Origin: Labilithrix sp.
GTDB lineage: Bacteria; Myxococcota_A; Polyangia; Polyangiales; Polyangiaceae
Direction: 5' to 3'
NCBI GenBank assembly: GCA_019637195.1
Contig: JAHBWA010000044.1
Location: forward strand, 1 to 58,883
DNA length: 58,883 nucleotides
Of this stretch, positions 33,388 through 42,421 are shown in pieces. The notes under the pieces were generated by a model. The model was not told the origin of the DNA. It saw nothing but the letters and a program-made list of their open reading frames with translations, and did no database searches. Every line of letters begins with the position of its first letter. Positions within the stretch are counted from its first letter, which is position 1. The translations under genes were made by a program, and so were the position numbers.

Positions 33388-34857
33388 TCAGAAGTGGCCG
33401 GAGACGCGGTAAGCCGGGTTGTCGCGCTGCGCGGCCCTGCAGCCGGCGACGTCGCGCTTCGACACGATGAAGGTGATGGTCGAGTTGTCGGTGTACTTGC
33501 TCGAACCGCTCGGGTTGATCCGGCACGTCCCGCCCGCGTTCGTATCGCAGTCGTAGGTGTCCTTGTCCGTCGCGATGTGCAGGTGGTAGCAGCTCGGGTA
33601 GCTGCTGCCCGTGACCGTCAGCGTGTAGTCGATGTTGTTGACGCAGAGGATGCTGCCGGTGCCGCGGACCTTGTAGTAATCGGCGGCCGAACCGGTCACG
33701 CTGTTGAACCCGACGATCGCCGGGTTCGTATGGACCTCCGAGTCGCTCGGGAGCCGCGCCGCCACGCCCGCGGTCGACGGCATCGTCAGGATGTCGCCGT
33801 CGCTGCAGCCGTGGTCGCCGAGGTTGGTCGCGCTGTTCGTATCGTGGTTGCCGACGTAAGGATCGGAGACCTCGCAGCCGTTGTCCTTGTCGTTGTCGAC
33901 GTTGTACTTCTCGCCCTGGCACGAGAACGTGCACGTCGGCTGGCTGCAGCCGACGTTGGCGTTCGGCTGCAGGTGCCCCGGGCACACGGTCCCGCAGCTG
34001 CCGCAGTTCGCCGGTCCCGCGGTCGCCTCGGCGCAGTAGGACGTGGTGCAGCCCGCCGGATCCGTCGACGAGCAGGTCGCCTTGCAGACGGGCGCCTGCG
34101 CCCCGCACGCGTCGTAGCGTGTCGAAGCGGTGAGGCACGGCCGCTGGCCGACGCAGTTGCCGGCCGCGTTCGCGCGCGCGCACGTCTGCGGGGTCGCGAC
34201 GCGATCGCAGAAGCCGCCGAGCGCGTCGAGGCAGCTCAGGCCGCCGGTGGGGCGACAGACCTTCGCGGCCGCGCCGTCGAGCGTGGTGTCCACGCACGCG
34301 TAGTCGGGCGGGCACGCGGCCTGGCCGGCGATCGTGCAGTCGACGTGGCAGGCCTTGACCGCGTCGCCGGCGGCGACGCCGCACGTCTCGGAGAGCGCGC
34401 CGCAGTCGCCGTCGTCGCTGCACGTCTTGCAGTGCGCGGGGCTGCGCGGGACGCAGAAGCCCGAGGTCGCTCCGGGCGTGACCGGATCGCAGAAGAAGTT
34501 GTCGGCGCAGTCCGTCTGCGCGGTGCACGGAGCCACGCAGACCGACGACGTGCCGCCGGCGAGCACGGGCCGGCACTCGCCCGACGTGCAGTCGTCGGCC
34601 TTCGCGCACGGAAACCCGACCGGGTTTCCGCCCGGCGCGACGTCGATCGGTGCGTCGCTCGACGCGTCCGCCGCGGGGCCGGGGGACACGCCCGCGTCGT
34701 CGCGGTCGGTCGGCGTGTCCGGCCCGCCGCTGCTGCTCGTTCCGCTGCCCGCGTCGTCGTCGAACTCGGGGCGACTGCCATCGCCCGTCGCCGTCGCGCA
34801 CGCTGCAAACAAACAGACACCCGCCATCGCGAGCGCGATGGAGTCTCTCCGCCTCAT
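33388..34857 (-). CDS. Cys-rich lipoprotein
   Basis: 489 residues; signal 'SIALAMAGVCLFAAC' with lipidated C20, then a Gly/Ser/Asp linker. The middle has many Cys in EGF/Dickkopf-like spacing ('PCAKADDCTSGECRPV', 'CKTCSDDGDCG', 'NCGSCGTVCPG', 'DNDKDNGCE'), as in surface proteins of Myxococcota. The last 130 residues are Cys-poor and strand-rich ('VRGTGSILCVNNIDYTLTVT'). It lies 15 bases downstream of the next lipoprotein gene, same strand, so the two form a unit inserted between ftsA and ftsZ. Function unknown. Confidence 0.8.
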   Translation of the reverse strand: MRRRDSIALAMAGVCLFAACATATGDGSRPEFDDDAGSGTSSSGGPDTPTDRDDAGVSPGPAADASSDAPIDVAPGGNPVGFPCAKADDCTSGECRPVLAGGTSSVCVAPCTAQTDCADNFFCDPVTPGATSGFCVPRSPAHCKTCSDDGDCGALSETCGVAAGDAVKACHVDCTIAGQAACPPDYACVDTTLDGAAAKVCRPTGGLSCLDALGGFCDRVATPQTCARANAAGNCVGQRPCLTASTRYDACGAQAPVCKATCSSTDPAGCTTSYCAEATAGPANCGSCGTVCPGHLQPNANVGCSQPTCTFSCQGEKYNVDNDKDNGCEVSDPYVGNHDTNSATNLGDHGCSDGDILTMPSTAGVAARLPSDSEVHTNPAIVGFNSVTGSAADYYKVRGTGSILCVNNIDYTLTVTGSSYPSCYHLHIATDKDTYDCDTNAGGTCRINPSGSSKYTDNSTITFIVSKRDVAGCRAAQRDNPAYRVSGHF

Positions 34858-34872
34858 GCCTTCGAGTGTGCT

Positions 34873-36003
34873 CTATCGGAGGCGCGTCGTCGACGTCTCC
34901 GTATCGTCTGCCAGCCACACGAAGCGGTCGATGAGCACCGTGGAGTCGAACTTGGGATCGCCCGTGTCCCAAATGAGCAACTCCAGGCTCATCACCTCGC
35001 CCGGCGTGACGGGGACCTGGGTCGTCAGCCACCCAGTCGCCCCGCCGCCGGTGCTGAGCTGCGCGTTGCAGTACAGGCCCGGCGCGTAGAACCCGGTCTC
35101 CTCGAGCTCGCTCAGGTCTCCGCCGCAGGTCGACGTCTGGAAGATCGGCGGATCGCCCTTGCAGCCGGTCTGCGTCCCGACGGTGCAGCGATCGAAGAAG
35201 GCGCTGTTCACGCTGAGCGGGCGCTGCGCCGCGTCGAAGGCGATGTTCTCGGGGACGCCGCCGTTGAACGCGGACGACGAGAGCCACATCACGAACGCGT
35301 CGTTGAACCGTGTGCAGACGTAGTCGGGCCACTCCCCCGAGTAGAAGTCGAAGTCGAGCGAGAAGCCCTTGGCGTTCTTGGGGACCTCGATCGACAGCTT
35401 CACGCTGATCGCGTCGAAGACCTGATCGCTCACCGCGCAGCTCCCGACCGCCTTCGGGTAGCCCGGAGGTGCGCCTCCCGGCGTCGGGGTACCACCCTGC
35501 ATCTGGACGCCCTGCTTGAAACAGTGCGTCAGCGTCGCGGGGTCGCAGCTGGTCGACTGGACGTCGTTGTAGGGGCGCGCCCAGCCGGTGCTGAGCACGC
35601 CGAGCCGCTCGCCTTCTCGGGGCCGGATCACCTTACCGAACGACGGGAGGATGCCGTGCTGCCCGTCGGCGGGAGGGGTGGTGGCGGCGTGACCGCGCGT
35701 GAAGGTGGCCGAGCGCACCCCCTTGCAGAGGCCGAGCGCCCGCGCGAAGCCGGCAGCGTCCGAGAACACCGGGAGATCGGCGTCGCACGTAGGCGTGTTG
35801 TCCACCACGCCGTCGCCGTCGTCGTCGCACCCGTTGCCGGGGACGTCGAAGTTCGCCGGATCCGGCTGACACGCGCTCGCCGCGTCGCCGAACGTCGGCG
35901 GCGGCGGCGCGGCCGCGTCCTCGCCGCCGTACCCCGAGCGCGCGCCGTTGCCACACGCCGCCACGACGAGGCAGGCGGAGACGGTCGTCCGTACGGCCCT
36001 CAC
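34873..36003 (-). CDS. Lipoprotein with choice-of-anchor-L-like domain
   Basis: 376 residues; signal 'VRTTVSACLVVAAC' with C17 lipidated. After 'GCDDDGDGVVDNTPTC' (a calcium-binding-like DxDxDG turn) comes a domain with 'FSLDFDFYSGEWPDYVCTRF', 'NDAFVMWLSS', 'ENIAFDAAQRPLSVNSAFF', 'WLTTQVPVTPGEVMSLELLI' and 'WDTGDPKFDSTVLIDRFVW'. This is the order of conserved pieces in choice-of-anchor L domains. Probably a surface protein. It starts 61 bases after the ftsA stop on the same strand and may be read from the ftsA promoter. Confidence 0.8.
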   Translation of the reverse strand: MRAVRTTVSACLVVAACGNGARSGYGGEDAAAPPPPTFGDAASACQPDPANFDVPGNGCDDDGDGVVDNTPTCDADLPVFSDAAGFARALGLCKGVRSATFTRGHAATTPPADGQHGILPSFGKVIRPREGERLGVLSTGWARPYNDVQSTSCDPATLTHCFKQGVQMQGGTPTPGGAPPGYPKAVGSCAVSDQVFDAISVKLSIEVPKNAKGFSLDFDFYSGEWPDYVCTRFNDAFVMWLSSSAFNGGVPENIAFDAAQRPLSVNSAFFDRCTVGTQTGCKGDPPIFQTSTCGGDLSELEETGFYAPGLYCNAQLSTGGGATGWLTTQVPVTPGEVMSLELLIWDTGDPKFDSTVLIDRFVWLADDTETSTTRLR

Positions 36004-36064
36004 CCGACCATCCTCGCACGTCTCGCGAGAAACGCACCCCGTCGGCTGCGCGACGCGGGAAACG

Positions 36065-37375
36065 TCAGAACGCGGCCTTGAGCCACTCCCAGAGCTTCGA
36101 CGACTTCGGCGGCTCGTCGCCCTTCGCGAGGCCGGGCGCGTCCTCGCGCTTCGCGGCGGCGGCCGCGGCGCTCGTGAGGCGCATCATCGAGTGCGCCGGG
36201 GTGGCGGCGCGGGCGTGCGCGTCGGCGACGGCCTGCGCGCCGTAGCGGACGAGGCCCACGCCCGTGGCGTACTGGGGGCCGTGCACGAGCTGCGTGATCC
36301 CGCGGACGCCCGTGGGGAAGCCGATCCGCACCGGCATGCCGAGGATCTCCTCCGCGAGCTCGGTCGTGCCCTCGAGCAGGACCGCGCCGCCCGTGAGCAC
36401 GACCCCCGCCGAGAGCTGCTCGAGCAACCCGGTGTCCTCGATGCGCTTGCGGACCACGGCGAAGATCTCCTCGACGCGCGGCTCGATGATGTCGCTGAGC
36501 ACGCGGCGCGGCGTCCGGCGCGGCTTCTGCCCGCCGACGCCCGGGACCTCGATCTCCTCGTCGTCGGCGACCATACGCCCGAGCGAGCAGCCGAAGAGGC
36601 GCTTCAGGCGATCGGCCTCGGCCATCGGCGTGCGGAGGCCTGCGGCGATGTCGTTCGTGATGTTGTTGCCGCCGACGGGCACGACGCTCGCGTGGGCGAT
36701 GCCGCCGTCGATGTAGAGCAGGATGTCGGTCGTCCCGCCGCCGATGTCGACGACCGCGGCGCCGATCTCGCGCTCGTCGTCGGACAGCACGGCCTCGGCG
36801 CTGGCGAGCGGCTCGAGGACGACGTCCGCCACCACGAGACCGCAGCGCTCGGCGCAGCGGATGACGTTCTGCACGCAGCTCGTGGCCGCGGTGACGAGGT
36901 TCACCTTGGCGCCGAGGCGGACGCCGCTCATCCCGATCGGATCGCGGATGCCGTCCTGGGTGTCGACGATGTACTCGCGCGGCAAGACGTGGAGGATCTG
37001 CCGGTCGGCGTCGACCGGGATCGCGCGGGCGCCCTCGAGCACGCGCTCGACGTCCGCCCGGGCCACCTCGCCGCCGGCGATCGCCGCGACGCCGTCCGAC
37101 GCCTGCGACCGGATGTGGCTGCCCGCGACGCCGGCGTACACGGTCCGGATCTCGACGCCGGCCATCGTCTGGGCCGCCTCGATCGCGTCCTTGATCGACC
37201 GCACCGTCCAGTCGATGTTGCTCACGATCCCCTTGCGGAGACCGCGGCAGGGCACCGACCCGACGCCGAGGATCGTGATCCCGTCTTCTGCGATCTCACC
37301 GACGACGGCGCAGACCTTGGTGGTCCCGATATCGAGACCGACGACGATTTCCCCTTGCGAAGCGACCGTGCTCAC
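36065..37375 (-). CDS. ftsA: Cell division protein FtsA
   Basis: 436 residues. The actin-like ATPase that tethers FtsZ to the inner membrane. Seen are 'VVGLDIGTTKVCAVVGE' (phosphate 1), the 1C domain 'RTVYAGVAGSHIRSQASDGV', 'AAVVDIGGGTTDILLYIDGG' (phosphate 2), 'VVLTGGAVLLEGTTELAEEI' (adenosine motif) and the C-terminal amphipathic helix 'KLWEWLKAAF' that inserts in the membrane. Start GTG at 37375. It is separated from ftsQ by about 10 kb of unrelated genes. Confidence 0.97.
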   Translation of the reverse strand: MSTVASQGEIVVGLDIGTTKVCAVVGEIAEDGITILGVGSVPCRGLRKGIVSNIDWTVRSIKDAIEAAQTMAGVEIRTVYAGVAGSHIRSQASDGVAAIAGGEVARADVERVLEGARAIPVDADRQILHVLPREYIVDTQDGIRDPIGMSGVRLGAKVNLVTAATSCVQNVIRCAERCGLVVADVVLEPLASAEAVLSDDEREIGAAVVDIGGGTTDILLYIDGGIAHASVVPVGGNNITNDIAAGLRTPMAEADRLKRLFGCSLGRMVADDEEIEVPGVGGQKPRRTPRRVLSDIIEPRVEEIFAVVRKRIEDTGLLEQLSAGVVLTGGAVLLEGTTELAEEILGMPVRIGFPTGVRGITQLVHGPQYATGVGLVRYGAQAVADAHARAATPAHSMMRLTSAAAAAAKREDAPGLAKGDEPPKSSKLWEWLKAAF

Positions 37376-37423
37376 ACTCGACGGTTCTCATGGTTCCGTG
37401 AACGGGGCCAAATTAGTGGCACG
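37358..37423 (-). promoter_or_regulatory. ftsA promoter region and first codons, shared with the ftsZ leader
   Basis: Contains TAATTTGG (possible -10) on the coding strand, about 35 bases before the GTG start. The segment from here to codon 6 of ftsA has a diverged copy at 32933-32998 upstream of ftsZ. No strong ribosome site precedes the start. Confidence 0.55.
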
Positions 37424-37566
37424 ACGATTCCCCGCGGCCGCGGCGCCCGGCGGAGGCGCGCCTCGCGCAGCTCGCGGCGCGGCGGAGTCGATCCTCTCCG
37501 TCCCGCCGCGCCCCGAGCCCGACAGCCATGGACCGGAGCCGCGTCTTCGGTGAACATGAGCGAGCG

Positions 37567-37869
37567 ATGAGCACCACGGGCGGAACGGGGACGGGGGCCG
37601 AGCGTTGCTCTGCGTGCGGGCGCTCGACCGCTCAGGTGATGCGGCTGCTCGCCGGGCGCGCGCCCAATACGGCAGAGCTCGTGATCTGCGACCGCTGCGT
37701 CCGCGAGTGCGAGGACGCGATCGCCGACGCGCCGACGCGCATCCCCGGCGGCGGGCACACGTGCGCGTTCTGCACGAAGACGGAGGAGCAGGTCGCCGTC
37801 ATCGTCGGCGTCGGCGCGAAGAAGATCTGCGACGAGTGCGTCGACGTCTACCGCGCCTCGCTCGGCTGA
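37567..37869 (+). CDS. Tandem ClpX-type C4 zinc-finger protein without an ATPase domain
   Basis: 100 residues from ATG 37567 (ATG 37528 is an alternative). Two four-cysteine fingers of the ClpX N-terminal type: C14, C17, C41, C44 ('CSACGRSTAQVMRLL' and 'AELVICDRCVREC') and C66, C69, C88, C91 ('CAFCTKTEEQVAVIV' and 'KKICDECVDVY'). In ClpX this finger dimerises and binds substrates and adaptors; here the AAA+ motor is absent. It could act as an adaptor or competitor for ClpXP, which degrades FtsZ in some bacteria; this is inference. It is divergent from ftsA and the only plus-strand gene in this stretch. Confidence 0.8.
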   Translation: MSTTGGTGTGAERCSACGRSTAQVMRLLAGRAPNTAELVICDRCVRECEDAIADAPTRIPGGGHTCAFCTKTEEQVAVIVGVGAKKICDECVDVYRASLG

Positions 37870-37890
37870 CGTCCTCGACGCGTCACGCCG

Positions 37891-37970
37891 CGCGCTCGAA
37901 GGAGCCCTCGTGAGCGCGCTCCACCGCTCGACGCGTCGCGCGCGCTCGAAGGAGCCCTCGTGAGCGCGCT
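37891..37970. repeat. Two-copy 50-base tandem repeat with internal hairpin
   Basis: An identical 30-base stretch occurs at 37891-37920 and 37941-37970. Each contains GCGCGCTC ... GAGCGCGC, a perfect 8-bp inverted repeat. It lies between convergent stops at 37869 and 37990 and may act as a double bidirectional terminator. Confidence 0.6.
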
Positions 37971-37989
37971 CGACGCGCGCGCTGGGCTC

Positions 37990-39789
37990 TCAGCGCACCG
38001 GGAGGTGGAGCTCGGTGGCGCGACGCAGCCCGGTGCCGCCCTGGTACGAGTAGCTCGCGGCGTCGCTGATCCCCCAGACGGAGATCGTGAACGGCCCCTC
38101 GCTCGAGATGCGGTGCGCGCCGTCGGTGCACGTGCCGCCGGGGTAGGTCTGCGGGCGCTTGGCGCGCGTCAGCTCGACGTACGTCCACTCGTAGTCGGCG
38201 GTGATCGGCTCCCACCCCGTGAGCACGCCCGCGCAGTCGAGCGTGACGTCGTGGAGCGCCCCGTGGGATCGCCGGCGCGTCACGTAGACCGCGCTGTGCC
38301 GGAACGTGTGATCCGAGACGAACCCGTATGTGTCGAGCCACTGATCCGTCGGGACGCCGACCGCCGTCTCCGGATCGCCCAGCGCCGACTTCGAGCCCAT
38401 CTGCCCCGTCATCACCGAGGCGGCGTAGAACGGGTGGCCCGCGTCCTGGCTGCGGACGACGAAGGGCTCCGACGCGAAGAAACGCGCGAGCTGCCCGGAC
38501 TCGAGCGTGTCCGGCGCGTTGGCTGGCCGCGCCGGCTCATAGACGAGCCTCGTGCCGTTCGCCGCGCCGACGAGGCGGATCACGCTGAGCTCGTTCGATC
38601 GCTGCCCGCGCCCGTTGACGAGGCGGACGCGATCGGGGGCCGGCATCACCGCGTACTCGTGGCCCCACGCCGAGAGCGGCGGGATCTGCTTGTTGTCGCT
38701 GTCGCAGTAGCTGACGTCGCCCAGCGGGACCCGCATGCACGTGTGCCCGCCGAACATGCCGACGGGCTTGTCGCTCTCGACGATCGATCCGACGAGCTCT
38801 TTCTGCTGGACGAGCTGCAAGTCCTCGCCCCGCTGCAGGCGGAAGCTCGCGACCCGGCTCGCCGCGCTCGGCGCGATCCCGCCGCCGCCGGCGATCTCGA
38901 CGCGCGGCAAGAGCTCGACCGAGGTGTCGTCCTCGATGGCGACGATCTGCAGCGTCGGCGCGCCGGACTGCGGCTGCCGGTTGGAAGGCACGATCACACC
39001 TTCGCCGAACCGATCGCCGTTGCCGCCCCAGGACGAGACGGCGACGTAGTTCTTCCGGAACGACGTCGTCGGCAGGAGCAGCGTGCCGCTCGGGATGAAG
39101 CTCCGGGCGCCTCCATACGGGTAGATCGAGTACATCGACACGGGGACGTCCGCAGAGGCGAAGACCGCGGTCCCGAGCTTCGTCCCCTGCACCGAGAGGT
39201 CCTTGGCGAAGACCGGCTTGACGCCGAGCGGGCAGCGGACCCAGTTGCGGATGCTGCCGGTCTCCTCGTTCGACAGGAACACGACCGCGGCGCCGCCCGG
39301 GGGGATCGGGCCCTCGTGCTTCGCGTGCTTGACCTCACCGTCCTCGACGTACGGGACCCAGACCGCGCCGTCGAGCGGCTGCTCGACGCCGGCGTGCGTG
39401 ACGCGGATCGTCGCGGGCGAGGTCCAGTCGTTCGCCACGAAGAACGCCGTGCAGCTGCCGGTGTGCTCCGGCTTGATCGCGCCCGGGATGGCGAACGAGC
39501 AGCCGACCGAGCCCTCGTTCAAGGCGGCCGCCTCGCATGGATCGATGCACACGCCCTTGCCGCAAGCCTTGTCCGCCGCGCACTCCTTGACGACCTTGCC
39601 GTGGCAGTCGTGAACCGATCGCAGGTCGCGGCTGCAGACGAGGCCGACGCACCCCGCGTCGACCTCCTCGACGGCGGCGTCGGGGCTGCCGAGCTCGACG
39701 GGCTTCGTCTCGAACGACGTCCGATCGGACGAGCAGCCCGCGGCTCCGACCACGAGCGCGAGGAGAAGATGGACGAACGGCGTGCGCAT
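37990..39789 (-). CDS. IgGFc-binding-type lipoprotein
   Basis: 599 residues; signal 'FVHLLLALVVGAAGC' with C19 lipidated. 'CVGLVCSRDLRSVHDCHGKV' with 'CAADKACGKGVCIDPC' is the Cys-rich head usual in this Myxococcota family. 'GCSFAIPGAIKPEHTGSCTA', 'FFVANDWTSPATIRVTHAG', 'YVAVSSWGGNGDRFGEGVIV' and 'LQIVAIEDDTSVELLPRVEI' then match the IgGFc-binding N-terminal domain pattern of bacterial proteins. Likely a large adhesive cell-surface protein. It is the last gene of the sigma-factor-led operon, 29 bases after the RCC1 gene. Confidence 0.85.
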   Translation of the reverse strand: MRTPFVHLLLALVVGAAGCSSDRTSFETKPVELGSPDAAVEEVDAGCVGLVCSRDLRSVHDCHGKVVKECAADKACGKGVCIDPCEAAALNEGSVGCSFAIPGAIKPEHTGSCTAFFVANDWTSPATIRVTHAGVEQPLDGAVWVPYVEDGEVKHAKHEGPIPPGGAAVVFLSNEETGSIRNWVRCPLGVKPVFAKDLSVQGTKLGTAVFASADVPVSMYSIYPYGGARSFIPSGTLLLPTTSFRKNYVAVSSWGGNGDRFGEGVIVPSNRQPQSGAPTLQIVAIEDDTSVELLPRVEIAGGGGIAPSAASRVASFRLQRGEDLQLVQQKELVGSIVESDKPVGMFGGHTCMRVPLGDVSYCDSDNKQIPPLSAWGHEYAVMPAPDRVRLVNGRGQRSNELSVIRLVGAANGTRLVYEPARPANAPDTLESGQLARFFASEPFVVRSQDAGHPFYAASVMTGQMGSKSALGDPETAVGVPTDQWLDTYGFVSDHTFRHSAVYVTRRRSHGALHDVTLDCAGVLTGWEPITADYEWTYVELTRAKRPQTYPGGTCTDGAHRISSEGPFTISVWGISDAASYSYQGGTGLRRATELHLPVR

Positions 39790-39818
39790 GACTGACGACC
39801 TTCCTCGACCGAGACGCG

Positions 39819-41240
39819 TTACTCGAGCACCACGAGGCGGGCCTGCGCGTGGATCTCCACGTCGCGCGTCCCGCGGCCGAGCTGCCCCACGAGGTTGCTC
39901 CCCCAGCACGCCACCGAGCCGTCTCGAACGACGGCGCAGGCGGAGTCGTCCATCACAGCGAGCGCGATGGCCTCCCCGGTGAGCCCGTCGATGCGCCGGG
40001 GGAGCAGCTGATCCTGGCGCGTGGTGGTCCCGCTCTGCCCGGCGGCGTTCGCGCCCCAGCAGTAGACGTCGCCGTCCGCCGCGATCATGCATGTGTTGCT
40101 GGCTCCGGCGGCGACGGCGACCGGGTGGACGTCGGGCGGGAGGACCACGCGCGCGGGGAACGGCTCGTCGGCTCTCCGCCCGCTCCCGAGCTGCCCGCGA
40201 CCGTTTTGGCCCCAGCAGTGGAGCTCGCCGCTACGGAGGGCGCACGCGTGCGCGGCGCCCGTGGTCACCGAGGTCACCTCCGTCAGCGCGATCCGCGCGG
40301 GGATCGGATCGCCGTCGCGAAGCGACGTCGATCGCCCGAGCTGCTCGAGCGTGGCCCCGCCCCACGAGAAGAGCTCCCCGGAGGGGGTCACGGCGAAGCC
40401 CGTCTTGCCGGTGCCTGCGCAGGCGCGCACGTCGAGCGCGAGGCGATCGGCGCGCGCCGCCGCGCTGTCGGGCGGGACGACGGGCGCGGACGTGTCGCGC
40501 GCGAGCTGGAGCGTCGTGTTGGTGCCCCACGACCAGAGGCGATCGTCCGTCCCGACGGCCATCGCGAAGGTGCCGGCGAGCGAGACCGACTTCGCCTGGA
40601 GCCCGTCGACGCGCGCGGGCGACGGCGACGGCGCGGTCGAGCCGCCGGGGGGCTGACCGAGCTGCATCCACGCGTCGGAGCCGAAGCAGTCCACGTCGCC
40701 CGAGCCGGACACGACGCAGGTGGTCCCCTCGCGGCCGCCGCCGGTCGCCGCGACGTCGACGGCGTCCGCGATCCCCGAGACGGGCCGGGGCGTGAGGACG
40801 ACCGGCGGGAGGACGCCGCCATCGGGGAGCCCGGTCCCGAGCTGGCCCGAGGCGTTCGCGCCCCAGCACCGCACCGAGCCGCCGTGGAGGACGACGCACG
40901 CGTGGGTCCCGCCGCGCGCGGCGATCCGCGTCGCGCACGGCGCGCCCGCGCACTGCACGGTGAAGTCGTAGGGCGGCGGTGGCGGCGCGACCACGTCCGC
41001 GTCGGCGTCCGCCGCGCCTCCGTCGGGATCGCTCGGCGCAGCCCCGTCGGACGCGGACGCGTCCGAGCCCGCGTCGACGGCGGGCGCCGGCGCGTCCTCC
41101 GCCGACGAGCACGCGCCCGTCACGCCGAACAGGCCTCCGATCGACGCCCACACGAGCCCCGACGCTCGCCACCCGCCGCGGGTCCCGCTCCGGGACGGCG
41201 GCCTCATCGTCCCGAGCGCGCGCACGCCGCGGCGCCTCAC
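39819..41240 (-). CDS. RCC1-repeat (seven-bladed propeller) lipoprotein
   Basis: 473 residues; GTG start at 41240 inside a GTGA overlap with the previous stop. A long basic N-terminus leads to a hydrophobic stretch and 'GVTGAC' (C44). Seven RCC1-type repeats follow, for example 'HACVVLHGGSVRCWGANASG', 'FAMAVGTDDRLWSWGTN', 'HACALRSGELHCWGQNGRG', 'TCMIAADGDVYCWGANAAG' and 'SACAVVRDGSVACWGSNLVG', enough for a closed propeller. Probably a surface or periplasmic binding protein; ligand unknown. Confidence 0.9.
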   Translation of the reverse strand: MRRRGVRALGTMRPPSRSGTRGGWRASGLVWASIGGLFGVTGACSSAEDAPAPAVDAGSDASASDGAAPSDPDGGAADADADVVAPPPPPYDFTVQCAGAPCATRIAARGGTHACVVLHGGSVRCWGANASGQLGTGLPDGGVLPPVVLTPRPVSGIADAVDVAATGGGREGTTCVVSGSGDVDCFGSDAWMQLGQPPGGSTAPSPSPARVDGLQAKSVSLAGTFAMAVGTDDRLWSWGTNTTLQLARDTSAPVVPPDSAAARADRLALDVRACAGTGKTGFAVTPSGELFSWGGATLEQLGRSTSLRDGDPIPARIALTEVTSVTTGAAHACALRSGELHCWGQNGRGQLGSGRRADEPFPARVVLPPDVHPVAVAAGASNTCMIAADGDVYCWGANAAGQSGTTTRQDQLLPRRIDGLTGEAIALAVMDDSACAVVRDGSVACWGSNLVGQLGRGTRDVEIHAQARLVVLE

Positions 41241-42421
41241 GGCGTGGCTCCCTTCAAGGCGAAGCCGTCGCCGACGAGCCAGGTGTCGACCGCGTTGCCG
41301 TGCACGCCGGCGACCCTTCGCGGGACGAAGCCGCTGCCCATCCCCAGCGATCCGACCGTGTGGCCGGAGGCGTTCAAGCGATAGAGGTACGCGAACCTGA
41401 AGTCCTCGGCGTAGGGCATCACGACGTCGACGGGCGACCTCACCCAGATCGCGTAGGGCGCCTCCGGATCGAACGGGGAGCCGTAGACGGGCTCGTCCTT
41501 CACCGGCTGCTTCAGGTCCTCGAGCGCCACCGCGCTCTCGGGGCCGAGCCGCGCGTAGCGCACCTCGCGGAACTCGCCGTAGTCCATGTAGCCGAAGAGG
41601 AAGATCCGCTGCTCGTCGTCGGGCGCGTCCGTGACCTCGAGGGAGACCGGCAGGAAGCCGTAGTACTCCTCCAGCGTCGGGTTGAACGTGACGGCGCCCG
41701 CCGGGGTGAGCTCGAAGAGGAACGGCTGGGGCTCGTAGACGTACTCGGGATCCGCGCTCACGTAGCCCGCCGCGAAGACGCCCCTCCCCGCGCGGGCGGC
41801 GATCGTCATGATGCGCAGATCGGGGACGTCGAAGGGATACGCCGAGAGCGTCGTGCCGTCGTAGTGGTCGACGAGGCCGTCGTCGCTCGCGAACCAGACG
41901 TCGTCGTCGCTCGTGCCAGAGATGGCGCGGACGCGCGTCCCGTGGTCGATGTCGAGGAACGTCCAGGCGCCTCCCGCGGGCTTGTGCAGGATCGGTCCGC
42001 CTTCACCGCCGACCCAGACGCCGGCGGCGGTCGCCCAGACGGCGGTCAGCGGGTAGGTGGCGCGGTAGTCCGTCTTCCAGCTCGTCCCGTCATAGTGGAG
42101 GACGAAGCCCTCGGCGGTCACGCTCCAGACGTCGTTCGGCGCCACGGACCAGACGCCCTGCAGCGCGAGCGGCTTGCCGACGTCCGACGCCGGCAGCTTC
42201 GTCTCGCAGAACCCCGCGTCGCCGCAGACGAGCGGACGATCGGCGTCCGGATCGATCTCCGGCCCGGCGTCGCCGTCGGGCGCTCCGTCGACGACGGGGG
42301 CGCCGCCGTCGTCGAGATCGTCCGGCCCCGGCGGCCTCGTCTCGTCGCTCGCGCCGCTCGCCGAGCACGCCGCGACCGCGGCCAGGAGGCCGGCGCACAA
42401 CCCACGCGTCGCGGGCCTCAT
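41237..42421 (-). CDS. Lipoprotein with propeller-like 'DVW' repeats (member 2)
   Basis: 394 residues; start ATG 42421 in an ATGA overlap. Signal 'GLCAGLLAAVAAC' with C19. The mature part has repeated 'GVWSVAPNDVWSVTAEGFVL', 'HYDGTSWKTDY', 'AISGTSDDDVWFASDDGLV' and 'DHYDGTTLSAYPF' segments, the 'DVWAvG..G...hydG..W' blade pattern of myxobacterial propeller proteins. The later half diverges and the blade count is unclear. Likely extracytoplasmic; function unknown. Confidence 0.8.
   Translation of the reverse strand: MRPATRGLCAGLLAAVAACSASGASDETRPPGPDDLDDGGAPVVDGAPDGDAGPEIDPDADRPLVCGDAGFCETKLPASDVGKPLALQGVWSVAPNDVWSVTAEGFVLHYDGTSWKTDYRATYPLTAVWATAAGVWVGGEGGPILHKPAGGAWTFLDIDHGTRVRAISGTSDDDVWFASDDGLVDHYDGTTLSAYPFDVPDLRIMTIAARAGRGVFAAGYVSADPEYVYEPQPFLFELTPAGAVTFNPTLEEYYGFLPVSLEVTDAPDDEQRIFLFGYMDYGEFREVRYARLGPESAVALEDLKQPVKDEPVYGSPFDPEAPYAIWVRSPVDVVMPYAEDFRFAYLYRLNASGHTVGSLGMGSGFVPRRVAGVHGNAVDTWLVGDGFALKGATP

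Noticed and set aside
33094..36081. 995-codon plus-strand frame opposite the two lipoprotein genes
   Set aside because: No recognisable domain, extreme Arg/Ala/Val content, and both lipoproteins on the other strand have signal peptides and conserved repeats.
37891..37970. CRISPR-like array
   Set aside because: Only two copies with a 20-base gap, no further units and no cas gene nearby.
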